A stretch of DNA of 64,000 bases from Zygnema cylindricum (taxonomy: Eukaryota > Streptophyta > Zygnematophyceae > Zygnematales > Zygnemataceae), in contig JBBHKE010000395.1 of assembly GCA_037447655.1 (NCBI GenBank), positions 183,948-247,947 of the forward strand. Reading direction: 5' to 3'. The notes under the pieces are model-generated. The model saw only the letters and a list, made by a program, of their open reading frames with translations. It ran no database searches and was not told the origin of the DNA. A program made the position numbers and the translations under genes. Below are positions 21,767-33,750 of this stretch, piece by piece. Positions within the stretch are counted from its first letter, which is position 1. Every line of letters begins with the position of its first letter.

Positions 21767-24700
21767 CTAGTCACTCAGTCCACATGCCTTTCTACAAAAC
21801 TTCATTTTGGGAGCAGGTAAGGGTTTTGTCATCATATCAGCCACCATTTGCTCATCCGGTAAATAACTCAACTTAAGGACTTTTCCCATCACCTTTTCTC
21901 TTACAAAATGTAGCTTAATATCAATGTGCTTACTCTTAAAGTGATGACTGGGATTAGATGCAATAGCAATTGCTGCCCGATTGTCACACCACACTATCTA
22001 TGGTCCAGATTCCATAAAGAGAAGCTCTTAGAGAAGAGACTTTACCCAAAGTAACTCCTTAACTGCTGAGCTGGCACCCATGTACTCAGCCTCCATGGTA
22101 GACTGAGTTGTTACCTTCTGAAGTTTGCTGCTCCAGCAGCAAGTTCCACTTCCGATCTTCAAAATGTATCCAGTGGTGGAGCGTCGGTTGGGCATATCTC
22201 CGTAGTTTGCATCGCTCCATGTATGAATTTTGACTTCCCCTCCACCGAGAGAGAGTCTAAGATTTTGAGTTCCTGCAAGATAACGAAGAACTTTCTTTGC
22301 TACCTCATAGTCCGACTTCCTTTGATTTTGCAGGCTTCGGCTCAAGGCTCCAACCGCTGTTGCGATGTCGGGACGAGTACATTTCATGAAATAAATGAGG
22401 CTTCCGACAATCTGCCTGTAAGGAATGGAGGACATAGAATCTGCCTCCCATGAATCTAAGAAATCATCAACCAATACACCACCATCCGTTTCCGTGCCCT
22501 CTAATTTCTGCCTGAATTCCATATGAGTGGCACTCCCCTTTGCTTCTAACATGCCAAACTTTTCTAACATGTTCTTGATTGCTTCCTTTTGAGTTAAATA
22601 AATAATTTTCTATTTCCTGTCTCTTTTTACTTGAATTCCTAGAATATACTTAGCCTCACCCAAGTCTTTTAATTCAAACTGGGAATTCAGAGCTGATTTT
22701 ATTTTATTAATCTCATTGATGGATTTGCTAATCAGTAGCAAATCATCTACATAAACTGCCACATAAATCACTCCATCATCACCTTGCATTACATAGACTG
22801 AGTGATCTGAACTGATCCTGGTAAAGCCAAGATTGGTTAAAAACTCATCTAATTTCAGGTTCCATTGCCTCGGAGCCTGTTTCAGACCATAAAGGGACTT
22901 CAACAGTTTACAGACCAGATTTTCTTTCCCTTTTCCTGCATACATCCCTGGCTGCTTCATATAAATTACTTCCTCCAAATCACCATGCAAGAAAGTCGTC
23001 TTAACATCCATCTGATGCAATTCCATATCCTCTATTGCAGCAAGAGATAACAAAACTTTAACAGTAGGAAAGCGAACCACAGGAGAGAAGGTCTCCTCAT
23101 AGTCAATTCCCTCTTTTTGGCTAAATCCCTTAACAACCAGTCTAGCTTTATATCTCTCAATTGTATTATCAGGATTCAATTTTAATTTGAAGACTCACTT
23201 ACAACCGATAGCTTTGCGGTTCGGTGGGAGCTCCACAAGTTCCCAAGTTTGGGCTTCCATAATTGACTTTATCTCTTCATTTGCAGCCGAGATTCAATGA
23301 TACTTTTCAGGAACGGAAAAAACTTCATGAATAGTAAGTGGCTCCCCTATGCTTGCAGAAAAGACACTCTCAACTCGGTCGCCTCGAAGGCGACTGCTTT
23401 GTCTTCTTCCCCCTGGAAAATCAGACGTAGGAACTGTTGGTTCCCTAGATTGCCGCACAAGGCGTGTATTGGGAGGAGCATCGACAGAAGGAGCAGCTCC
23501 AAAAAGAGTATTAGACGGCCCAGAGGCATTTGGGAGAGAGGTAAAAGAAGTAGAAGAGGATGGAGTAAAAGGTACCTGCTCAAGAATGATATACTCTTGT
23601 ATTTTCTCATTCCTTTCAACTGCATCCATGTTAAAAACGTCAACAGATTGACTTTCTTCTTTAATTTGAATATTCCTGGCTGTTTAAAGGCATCCTCTTT
23701 GATGATTATACACTCTATAACCTGCAGATTCATCATCATAGCCTAAAAAGACATTGGGTACAGATTTTGGACTAAGCTTCCAATTAGGAAAATTATCCAA
23801 GATAAAACATTTGCTACCAAAAACTCTAAAATGACTAACATTTGGCTTTTTGCCTGTCCAAACTTCATAAGGTGTCTTACCCCTAACAGCCCGGGTTTCC
23901 AATCTATTTCTGATGTAGGAAGCACAATAAAAAGCTTCCCCCCAAAACTTTGGATCCACACCTCTATCGGCCATCATAGATCGAGCACATTTAGTCAAAG
24001 TTCGATTAAGTCTCTCACGATTAAGCAACACCATTTTGTTCCGGTGTGTACGGAGCAGTAAATTCACGAGAGATGCCATTTTCTTTCAAAAAATCAGCAA
24101 AGGCATGAGATACATACTCTCCACCATTATCCGTCCGCAAAGCAAGAATAGATTTGCCGTGAAGTTTCTCCGCCCAGATTTTGTAGTGCTTAAAGTGAGT
24201 GAAGACTTCTCTCTTCTCCTTCATGAAGTATATGCGACTATACCGGGAGTAATCGTCTGTAAAGGTGACAAAGAAGCGGCTGCCACTCAGAGAGGGAACT
24301 TTAGAAGGGCCGAAAACATCAGAGTGAATAATACCAAGAACATCTATCGCTCGATGATCAGAAACTTGTGATATAGGAAGCTTGTGAAGCTTTTCGAGAG
24401 CACAACCATCACACACATGAGACTCTTGTTGACCAAGCTTGACTCCCTCTATCATGTCATGCTTAATCATCTTAGTAAGTCTCTCATGATGCACATGACC
24501 AAGTCTTTTATGCCACAAAACATTATCACATAAGACACTGGAGTACGCAAAATCAATTTTATTAGCCAAGTCTATGCGGTACAAAAAGTTTGGGCCTCTA
24601 GTTCCTACTAGAGCTACTCTTCTATTCTTGCTCACTATTTTCTTGCCATTTTTCTAGAGAACCTCAAAGCCTTTGCTTTCATCTACAGACGTAGAAAACA

Positions 24701-24990
24701 GATTTTTCTTGAACTTTGGAACATACAAGACATCATACAAAGTTCTCTTAACAACCTTTCCATCTATCACACAATCCAGATCTATGTTTCCTTTGGCATT
24801 TGATTCAACGTCATAGCCACAAGCATAAAAGATCTGACATAAAGGAATAGAAGACATCTCCTTAAACCAAGACTTGTTCCAGTACATGTGTGAAGAGCTA
24901 TCGGAATCCATTATCCATCCGAGGTCATTTTCTCCTTCCGTCATGTCGAGTTTGGCAAGAGCAAAGAACTCTTTGTCATCAGTTTTTGGA
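21767..24990 (-). pseudogene. Element F pol
   Basis: Right to left: protease region GWIMDSDSSSHM (about 24890-24925), where the catalytic DSG has become DSD; GAG-pre-integrase LWHKRLGHVHHERL (about 24515); integrase HSDVFGP, TDDYSRYSR, LRTDNGGEY, APYTPEQNGVA; C-terminal integrase with VFLGYDDESAGYRVY; RT with DYEETFSPVVRFP, KSLYGLKQAPRQWN, YVDDLL (about 22750); RNase H CTRPDIATAVGALSRS, DANYGDMPNRRSTTG, WCDNRAAIAIASNPSHHFKSKHIDI. The frame is broken at about seven places. Confidence 0.9.
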
Positions 24991-25900
24991 AAACTGATCA
25001 CATCAGGTGTCGTTTCCTCGGTCGTTTTCTTCTTCAATTCCGTATACTCCGCTAAAAATGCAACAGTTTTATTTGGAGGTTTTTGGGAAATGGGAGGTCC
25101 GCGGTATCTCCATCCTTTCCGAAAGGTACCTGTTTCAAGAGCTTTTATATACAAAGGACAAGCTCTGAAGAAGTGACCATCAGTATAGCAATAAACACAT
25201 TTCTCAAACTGAGGATTAAACTGATTCCCTTGATATCTACTTTCCCTCTGAAACTGAGCCGTAAATGCTACAGCTGGTTTTCCAAATCCTAAAACTGTCT
25301 GAGTAGCCTCTTCTGCCAAGATAAACTCTATAGCTGTTTGCAAATTCCAAAGAGGTTTAGACAATTTTTTCATTTCATCTGAGGCTCATTTATATTCATT
25401 AGGAAGCCCCTTTAGGAGAATCATGGCCTAATGATAAGGGGAGAAAGTCCCCCCAGAACATGCATTTTCTGACAGTAACATTCGAAACCGATTAGTGTAT
25501 CCCATCATGCTACCACCTGTGTACTTATACTCATAGATCTGACTAGCAGTTATAATCTCATGCTGGTCACTAGCTTTAACATAAGAAGATTTCAATGCAT
25601 CCCACAATTCTGATGCCTTTGTAACATTAATATATGTCATATGCAATTCTTTTGATATCATAAGCTTTACTAAATGCAAAGCCTAGTCATTTTTCTGATC
25701 AAAGTTGGCATCAGATTCTGCCAGTGATCCATTTAACACATCAATAAGTTTCACTTGCTTAAAGTAAGACTTAACCAAATCTGCCCAATACAGATATTCG
25801 CGTCCATCAAAGACCAGAATTTGTGAAGGCGCGCTCGTGACCTCTTGTTCTGAGATAACTGCTGGCAATGAAGATGAAGAAGATGCAGCATTAGTCATCG
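24990..25900 (-). pseudogene. Element F gag
   Basis: ATG near 25900 (MTNAASSSSS), then LVFDGREYLYWADLVKSYF, DVLNGSLAESD, YKYTGGSMMGYTNRFR and an intact zinc knuckle CVYCYTDGHFFRAC near 25170-25210. Stops near 25680 and 25425 interrupt it. No GGTTATGGGC site is seen after the N-terminus: the equivalent bases read GTCACGAGCGC, so its primer site is either decayed or different. Confidence 0.82.
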
Positions 25901-26685
25901 TAGAACAAATCAAAAGAGGAAGCTTCCAAAAATACCGATGGCTGAACAGCAACTTTGACAGACTATAACTTTCATAAAAATAATTCAATGGTCCTAAAAG
26001 TTTACCACGGTGTAGATAATATAAAAAAAAACACACACACAAAATTTCAATGATTTCCGATTAGAGATATGTGAGATATGCAGAAATGAAATTACATAAA
26101 ACTGAGTGTACATTTTTCATATCATTTGTTCCTAATGAATCAAATTCACTAAGTCCTACTTCTATACACCGAAACTACACTAAGCTGTACGGAGGCATTC
26201 TAGCCGTACATATAACATTCTAACACAACAAATACTTTGAGTATACCTGTGTACTGAAGGTATGTCATAAACCACATTCTCAACACTAACCAACTAATTC
26301 ACTACAGACAAAATTCTATTCTACCAAATATTTACACCGAAGTTCACACAACGTAAAGTGATAGTGATCTAGTCACGCCTCGTCAGTATTTGTTGGCGGC
26401 GGCTGTAAGCCGTCCGATTAGAGGATTTGGGACCATAGAATTGACTTCACGAATTCCCGTGGTCCTGCCGAATTTCGGTACGTCCACGGAGGACATACTC
26501 ACGCATTTCTCTCAAGTGACAACGCGTGTCCCAAGTGTGAATGAACGGTGAACTCCCAACTTCACTGTCACACTAATTTTGGTAACCATTGAACCAAACT
26601 CAACCAAAAATAGCTTAAGTCCTGAATAGCTCTCTCTCCCTTACAGCTGAGGCATAGAGAGGACTAAAGCTTTCTAAAAACAACA

Positions 26686-26885
26686 CGAATAAGACGAGTA
26701 CGCTCGGTAGAAAGTGACATCACTAGGCGAGCGTGCGCATTCTCATCCTTTTGTTTCCATGTAGCTGTTGCTAACTCTTTTGTAGCTTTTTCTGCTGGTG
26801 TATCAGTAAAGGAAAGGATAGGAAGTTTTGAAATTCCTATAAAATGGTCCCAAATCTTCTCCTGTTTGAAAAAATGCATGGCATT
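26686..26885 (-). pseudogene. Gag fragment of an I-like copia element (J')
   Basis: About 85% similar by eye to 34611-34805 in element I: MHFFKQEKIWDHFIGISKLPILSFTDTPAEK. It abuts F's LTR on the left and unrelated AT-rich DNA at 26881 on the right. Confidence 0.8.
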
Positions 26886-26941
26886 ATTTATGCATTTGTC
26901 CTAGGGTTTCTTGTGATTTTCATGTAACCCTAGTTGTTGTT

Positions 26942-27031
26942 TAATGCATCTGTGTATGCATTTTGTTCCGTCTGTGTACGGATTGTTAATGCATCTGTGT
27001 ATGCATTTTGTTGCGTCTGTGTACGCATTGG
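26942..27031. repeat. 45-bp tandem duplication
   Basis: TAATGCATCTGTGTATGCAT... at 26942 is repeated at 26987 with a few changes. Within it GTGTATGCAT and GTGTACG(G/C)AT are themselves sub-repeats. Confidence 0.8.
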
Positions 27032-27719
27032 GAGGGTGCACAATTCAATATGATTGTTCATTGGCCTAGCTTTGCTTAGCTTTTTGCATGATAGTTTGGG
27101 TGGCTAATGCGGTCTTTAGACCAAAGAACAACAGTGCTATTAGTGTAGAAAGTGTCGGTGTAAAAACTAAAATGGATGTTAGTGTAAAGAAACAAAAATG
27201 GTTGTAAACCCTATTTTGAGTTGAAGAACCAAAAGGAAAACAAAACATCAACGCTAATTTTTACACAACATAATTTTTTTCCTCTCACCTTCCCATTGTG
27301 TACTATAGCAGATAGATCCCCGTGTTCACATAGTCGAAGTTTAAACATGTGAAAAATAGTTCGCAATTTCCCCGTATTTACTACAATCAATAAAATCAAA
27401 ATACCCTTCCACGTGTTGACGCCACTCACTTTCACGTTATTTGACACTTTTCTTGTACTTTAGTATAGAGAAGTTTTCTTAGGGACAGAGACGTTTTCTA
27501 CACTGGCCAATTTAAACACCTCCCTATTGTAGGTTAAAGGGTCGTAATCCGGTGGGGTATTATTAACACTGAAAGTGACTCACGGTGTAGTTTACGCCTT
27601 ACGATAGCTGCCCATGTATTAAAGTACAAATATTTTTCTGTCGTATTCCTCCAAAATTGAGTCCGCAACGACAAAATCTTTTGCATAACAGGAAATATGC
27701 ATTAACCACAGTACAATGA
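27032..27719. other. AT-rich stretch without recognised features
   Basis: No coding signature seen on either strand. An isolated TCACGGTGTAG near 27582 resembles the end of the TA-flanked MITE family, but no partner end was found. Confidence 0.4.
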
Positions 27720-28343
27720 GCGTTTGGATGTACTTCGTGTTTGTCGTCTTACGTACTCATTTTGGATTTTCCGTCTTTTCGATCCAGGGGCACGCGAAAT
27801 CCCAACTCATCAAAAAAAATTATCGAAAATCACGTCGAGAGGTGATTTTAGTTAAAGTATCTTGAGAACAGGGAATGAAAATACTTCCACGCACGCGTCG
27901 AACGAGCTGGAAATTTTTAGCTCGAGGGAGAATATTATTTTCACTGCCTGTCACGCGCATGTACGTGAAAAAAATTGCAGGGGTCTCTGACCTCCACTTT
28001 CATTCATGGGTCCTTTGTAAAAGTCTTACATCGTCGTCGTCTTTATCTACCTCTCACACTATCAATAACATCTCTCACTTTTTGAAATGACAAATGAAAA
28101 TACTAATATGGAATGAAACAATTTTCAAATATAATTATTTTGACTACCTTTTAGCATATTTTGATTGCAAGTTGACTGAAGAAATTCAAATAAACGAAAT
28201 CAGGAAGCCACGAGAGAAAGTTAATGCATCAATGACGTCGACATTGTCACAAGTGAGCATGACCTCACAATCTCACAAAACCCTATACATCTACAATGTA
28301 CAAAAAAAAATAGATGTCTATAGTCGTTGCTGTTTATGTAGAA
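27720..28343 (+). repeat. Dispersed repeat family K, copy 1
   Basis: Aligns over its length with 49690-50345: shared blocks include GGATGTAC.TCGTGTTTGTCGTC, CCTCCACTTTCATTCATGGG and ATGACGTCGAC.TTGTCACAAGTGAGC. It is cut at 28343 by LTR J. No protein-coding pattern is conserved between copies. Confidence 0.8.
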
Positions 28344-28929
28344 TACTGGAGGTGGATTGGCGGAAGCCATGAAATTGTACACAAGAGAAAGATCAATGCA
28401 TTGGAGAGAGAAATTGATTTGTATTTGGGATGATTTCATTGAGTGAGAAAATTCACTTATATACAAAATACACAGTGCTAATTACTATAGAGTCTAAGCG
28501 CTCTTTGGTGCGTTGTAACTAAAAGGATCTTAGTCAAGATTCTAATACATGTGGTCAACATTTTACGTGACTAGATTCTAATGTATGTAGACTATATTTT
28601 AACGTAAGTTAGATTATAACGGATTGACTTTAGGTCGGCAATGTACAAAAGCAATTAAGACCTAAAGTTACGACGTAGATTCAAGCGATAAAGAGTACGA
28701 AGACAAAATTAAAGTACAAAAAGAATTAAGACAAAAAGAAAACATACGTAAAAATAGAGACCGTCACCCAAAGAACTTGTACGTACGGCGACAAGACTGG
28801 ACCGACGCATGTGGAGTACGAACAACACCAAGACCGAACCAACCCATGTAATGATGGGTACGGACGAGACCAAGACCAGACCGACGTATGACGCGTACGC
28901 ACATACATAACGATAAATGACCCATAAAC
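28344..28929 (-). repeat. Solo LTR J (I family)
   Basis: Closely matches the LTR of element I (34886-35469). It contains the same gag start (ATG at 28370, MASANPPPV) but has no interior sequence on either side, so it is a solo LTR. A clean target duplication was not identified. Confidence 0.8.
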
Positions 28930-29099
28930 GTTTGTTCTTGCAAGAAGCAGGTTTGTTTTGAACAGAAAATTATGTTGTCAATGTCACTTGTTAGTTTTTG
29001 GCGCCATTAAATTTTTGGCTCTTTTTCTGTGATCGCATGCTCAAATAGGTTGGTCAACTTCTTTATGAGGCTATCTTTCCTTCTGGTTTATTTTTAAGT
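28930..29099. other. Unassigned spacer
   Basis: Contains the palindrome TTCTTGCAAGAA near 28934. Nothing else recognised. Confidence 0.4.
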
Positions 29100-29109
29100 G
29101 CGCTCCAAA

Positions 29110-30780
29110 AAATGCATTAATTGACTTTTCGTGGATATTTGCAACTTCTCGGATTATCCGACCGCTGTTTTTCTTGTAGTTTTTTGCTGCTCCTTCGTCC
29201 TCCCTCAAAGTCAAAAGCTGAATGGAGGGAAGTCTTGGATTCCTCTGTACTGTCTCATCAGCTCCCTAATCCATGGAAACCGGTTCCAGTTCATCTTCCT
29301 CTTTCTCCTCTAAGTGTATAGAAAAATGAGGATATTTTGGTATATCTCCCCCATCTTAGATCTCCCCTGAATCTGCAATCATCTTTGCACTTGTGTCCCT
29401 TCTGAGAAGATTTGAGTCCTCCTCACTCTCGGACTCAAAGCTGATTCTTATTTTCTTAGTGTATTTGAAAGGATCGAATGACTTTCCTTCATCCATTACA
29501 ACTAGATACTTTACCAAAATGATGTCTTGTTTAGCTAAGTCATAGACTATATATCCCTTGACATCCTCATCATATCCCACAAAATATCCTAGTTTTCCCT
29601 TAGCATCTAGTTTCTAGTTTTTCTTATCTGTGTCAAGACTGTAAACTTGACTACCGAATACTTTCAATTGAGAGATATCCAGTTTCCTTCCAACCCATCT
29701 CTCATAAGGTGTCATTCCTTTTATGGCTGTAGTGAGGACTCTATTTTTAATGTAGTTAGCACAGTTCATGGCTTCTGCCCAAAATCTTCTTCCTATTTTC
29801 TTGTCAGCCAACATACTACATACAGTATCTCCCAGAGTTAGGTTTAACCTCTCAACTACCCCATTTTGTTCTAGATTATTCGGTACAGTTTTCAGATGCT
29901 GAAATCCCTCATCTTTCAAGTATTCCTCAAACTGGTTAGAGGTGTTCTCTCCCCCATTATCACTCTTTATTCTCTTATTGGGGGTTTCGTGCAACTTCTC
30001 ACTCCAGGCTTTGTATTCTTTGAAGTACTTTGGTGTTTCAGACTTTGTTTTTAGAAAATACACTCTAGAGTATCTGGACCACTGATCAGTAATTGTCAGC
30101 ATATACCTCTTCCCCCAAACCAAAGGTACTCTTGTTGGTCCTCATATATCTGTGTGGACCAGATCTAGTACTTTCTCACCTCTATATGTGGCAGTTTTGG
30201 GAAAGGGTAGTATGTAAGCCTTACCTTAGGCACAACCACTACAATCATCCATCATTTCATTATCCCCAAATTGAATGCCTTCTACTACACCAAGTTTTTT
30301 CATTTCCCTCAACCTATCAAAATGCACATGCCCCAACCGCTTATGCCAGATCATCAAGCTAAGGACACCATCATAGTAAGCACTTTTCTTTTCATTACTC
30401 AAGTTAAGCCTAAACATTCCTAAGCTACCCTTATCTACTGTGAAGTAGACTTCATCTCCATACTTAGCTGTAAAGACTCCTTTTCTAGTGAAGGTATCAA
30501 AATCCTTGTCATTTAATACAGAGGTAGACACAAGATTCTTATTCAACTGAGAAATGTAGAGTACATCTGAAAAAGTGAGTATAGAAGTCTTACCCTCCAC
30601 TAAGTCTTTCAGATCTAATGATCCCACTAGATCTGTAGTAACTACTCTCCCATTCCCAATACTCTATTTCTACAGTTGGAATCTTTCTTAGCTTAGTGAA
30701 GAGGTGCCTGTCACGACACATATGCATTGATGCACCTGAATCAATGATGCATCCTTCCTATGGAGCTTCTCGAATGGCTC
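29110..30780 (-). pseudogene. Element D protease and integrase
   Basis: Protease IIDSGASMHM near 30715-30745; GAG-pre-integrase IWHKRLGHVHFDRL near 30350; integrase core from about 30230 with YMLTITDQWSRYSRVYF and SDNGGENTSNQFEEYL, then NGVVERLNLTLGDTV; C-terminal GYDEDVKGYIVYDL near 29570. Stops and frameshifts are at about 30225, 30125 and 29610. Confidence 0.88.
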
Positions 30781-30959
30781 CATGAGCACACTTTTGTTTT
30801 TGAGGGATCTCTTTCTCCTCAAGATTCTCGTCAAGGAGAAGCTCCCCATCCTCCTCCTTAGAGGACTCGTCATCCTCAATCTCTCCTTTTACTCGTGTGA
30901 CCACAAATGCCTTCTTCTTCCCTCCGGAAGAACCCCCTCCACTGTTTTCTCAGAGCCTC

Positions 30960-31898
30960 TGCTCTGAGAGCTTGGTGCAATCAGCTATGAAGTGTCCTGG
31001 CTTTTTGCAAAAATGACAAAGACCCTTTGGGGGCCTAAGATCTCCAGATTGATCTCTTTCTCCTTTGAAGTTGTTGTACGGGTTCTTCGGATCCTTCCTC
31101 CACCAGTCCGTTCCGTTAGCTAGAGCTTGAAGGCTCTTACCTCCTCAACGGATCTTAATAGTGTTCTCCTGCACGAGTATCATTCGGACCACGGTGTTCC
31201 ACTTCTAAGAACTGTCATCCATTTCTTGCACTTTGTACACTATGTTTTCATACTCCTCAGGCAGCTTCATGATGAGAGTGTTAACTTTCATCTTTATTGT
31301 GCTTGTCTATCCGGCACTCTCCATCTCCATATACAGGCAAGAGAGATCATTACAGTAATCTAACATCTTCCCTCATTTGTAAGTATAACTCCCTAACCTT
31401 TGCTCAGCCAACTAGAGCTCCCGAATGGTACCAGCTCTATAGATCTCCACTAAAGTCATCCACAACTCCTCGGTTTTGAAGATGCAAAGATGGGAGGTCG
31501 CCAAAGCTTGAGTGAGGTGCCTCAGAATAAAATGTTGGCATTTATGTTGGTGTACTCCCACATTTGAATATCGTTTTCCTCGGTCTTCATGACCACCACT
31601 CCGGGTGTCGTGGCAATAGGAGTGAGAGGTGTCTCCTTTCCTTTCCCCTTTTCGGACACACTACTGTCCCCATCATCTATCTCCTCGGTTGGAGCATATC
31701 GTGCTGCGAAAAACCTCACTTCATCAAACTTGGTGGGGTCCCCCAAGATGGGCGTTTCACTTTTCCACTGAGAATACCCCAATATCGTTTTTCACAGAAT
31801 GCGCGTGTCATCATGGCTTCCCAGTAAATGAACCAAGATCCGTTGAAGATGGGCACCCTAGAGGGTGGGCCCATAACCTGCAATTCTGTGTCCCCCAT
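30960..31898 (-). pseudogene. Element D gag
   Basis: ATG at 31898 (MGDTELQ, then VMGPPSRVPIF), with the first residues inside the LTR. An intact zinc knuckle CHFCKKPGHFIADC lies near 30980-31020. Multiple frameshifts between 31100 and 31560. Confidence 0.85.
31866..31878 (-). promoter_or_regulatory. Element D primer-binding site
   Basis: GGTTATGGGCCCA on the minus strand, identical to element A's, directly after the LTR end GAATTGCA. Confidence 0.75.
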
Positions 31899-32874
31899 TG
31901 GTTTACGGGATCTAGGAAGCCTCTAGATAGCTTTTGGGTAGCCCTCTATCTATATGGATCACTGCTACCCAAGCATGCAAGTAGACAATATGACTGCACC
32001 CCTGTGGAGTCTGGACTCTCGTGAGTCCACAGTAAAAAGAATCTTTGAAAATGCCCAACTAGGCGATTAATTATCAAGTGGCAAAGATGCCAAAATTTAT
32101 ACAAGTTTGTTGGGGGAGAGACAGCTACCTCCTAAATCCTCTAAGTCCTAAACCCCTCTCTCAACCCCTATCTACTGATGTACGAACCAATCAGAAGACT
32201 GTTCAGTACCGAAAGGTATGAAGGCCGATGTACTTTTTGTACGGCCTGTGTACGAAAAGGCCATGAAGTGGATGTCTGTCTCCTTCGGACTCGTTCTCAT
32301 GTTCTCCGGGATTTCCTCTTCTCAATGATACCTTGCCACGTGCCGCCATGTTATGTCACGTCCGAAAACCGCTAAGGCAGCCATTCTGAGATCTCCGCGA
32401 TGATGCGGGCCGTCGGATCCAAACCGGCTTTAAATGCTCGCCATTCAAAAACAAATATCTGGTATAAGTGTTTCGTGCGTACTGAAAATCAACTAGTTTC
32501 TATGTCCGCACTTTGTTATACCGTTAATCGTATTATTGATCTAGCTAATGTTTAAATAGAAATCAAATCCTATGTATCCTAACGGACTACTATGACAGAC
32601 CGGTAAGAGTTGACGGCTACGCCTCGCTCTGCCGATCGGAGGTTCAAGTCCTGCCTGACTCATCCTTTTGTTGAGAGTGACTTAGGTCACTTTTTAGTCC
32701 TGCCTATGGAGCTGAGGCAACCATGGCACCACCGCCCTCTCTCTCCTTCAGTGACTACAACAAGTATGAGGGCTAGAGAGAGAAAGTGGAGGCAGGCTGC
32801 CAGTGCTTTTCTTTTAGCTATTTTAAATAATTAAGACCTAGAAAATACCTCCCCTAAATCTAGTGATTTCAACA
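31879..32874 (-). repeat. Element D 5' LTR
   Basis: 996 bp, TGTTGAAATC at 32874 to GAATTGCA at 31879. Homologous to C's interrupted LTR. Confidence 0.88.
32590..32670 (+). other. tRNA-like segment in LTR D
   Basis: Contains GGTTCAAGTCC, a perfect match to the Pol III B-box consensus, preceded at tRNA spacing by a weak A-box (GACAGACCGGTAAGAG). Antisense to the element, as in A and B. The arms do not fold into a full cloverleaf. Confidence 0.45.
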
Positions 32875-33750
32875 GTGGCGTCCGAGGCGCCGTTAAATGA
32901 CGCGAGATTCCATGTTGCATGAGAAAGTTTGAAAATTGGGTGGAAAAAAATCCGCCACTGTTGTCACTACGCAAGACCTTGATTCGTTTGTTCTGAAAAT
33001 TTTCTGCCATCTCCTTAAATTCCTGAAATCGTGCAAAGCGTCAAATTTATGACAGATTAGATACACGTGTGAAAATCAAGTCGCGTGGTCAGTGAAAGTG
33101 ACAAAATAAAGGGATCCACTGTAGCTACGCGTGCGCATGGGACCACATACGTCCGTATGTACAAGTGCAAGGGGTTAGTGATGACGGTAGTGCTAGTGGG
33201 AAATGAGTGACGCGACATTTTTCCTTGCACGCAACCGTGACAAAAATCCAAAGATTTGTTAAAAAACGAATTTATTCCGTTTACAAGATGTGGCAAAGTA
33301 CGCAAACTTTCGCTATTTTAATTACCATATATTAAACGCCAAAGTGAAAAACTTTCGACGCTAGCACTTAAAGCAAATATCTTTAGTGTACTATACGATT
33401 GTAGGACATACATAGAATCTCGTGCATGCCAAAACCTATAGTACTATTGTTTTTTCTATCAATAAACATTACTTTATCATTAATAAATTCAGCTTTTAAG
33501 TCGTCATTAGTGGCAACTTTTACAGAGAATAAATTCCTAGCTATACCAGGAATAAATAGTACGTTGCGAATGTGAATAGACACAATAGGGATGTTTACGT
33601 CGCCAGAATGAGTAGCCAACAAAATGCGGTCGTCTCCTCAACCAAATCTGCATAGGAGATGATAAGGGAGAAAGGTGAGTGAACCAATCGGATCGTGGTG
33701 AAACGTGGTGACTAGCACCACTATCTACTAGCCAATCGTCAAGGGTTTTA
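32875..33750 (-). pseudogene. Element I protease and integrase N-terminal part
   Basis: Protease WLVDSGASHHVSPRSDWF near 33690-33740; GNIPIVSIHIRNVLFIPGIARNLFSV-like segment near 33560; GAG-pre-integrase DFCHGCVQGKMSRHSFP near 33215; integrase up to FLMQHGISRHLTAP, ending at D's LTR. Several frame breaks. Confidence 0.82.

Larger units (their letters stand above)
21662..26685 (-). mobile_element. Element F: degenerate copia retrotransposon
   Basis: 5' LTR from 26685 (TGTTGTTTTTAGAAAGC) leftward to roughly 25850-25900, then gag and pol down to 21767, a purine tract (AAGCTTTAAGGGAG) and only about 85 bp of 3' LTR (21662-21746) before the sequence changes to another LTR fragment. It is related to E. 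At the right edge it interrupts a gag fragment at 26686. The truncated 3' LTR means no target duplication can be tested. Confidence 0.88.
29100..32874 (-). mobile_element. Element D: copia retrotransposon, 3' truncated
   Basis: A 5' LTR (31879-32874), gag, protease, integrase and the post-integrase linker (RNPRLPSI, FEGGRRSSKKLQ near 29130-29250) are present. RT, RNase H and the 3' LTR are missing. It is inserted in element I's integrase: I resumes at 32875, and GTGGC there is the expected target duplication, but the left copy is lost with the truncation. It is the closest relative of C. Confidence 0.88.

Noticed and set aside
24880-24930. Intact protease in element F
   Set aside because: The catalytic DSG reads DSD and the element is broken by several stops.
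27500-27600. A further TA-type MITE
   Set aside because: Only one end-like word (TCACGGTGTAG) was found and no partner inverted repeat.
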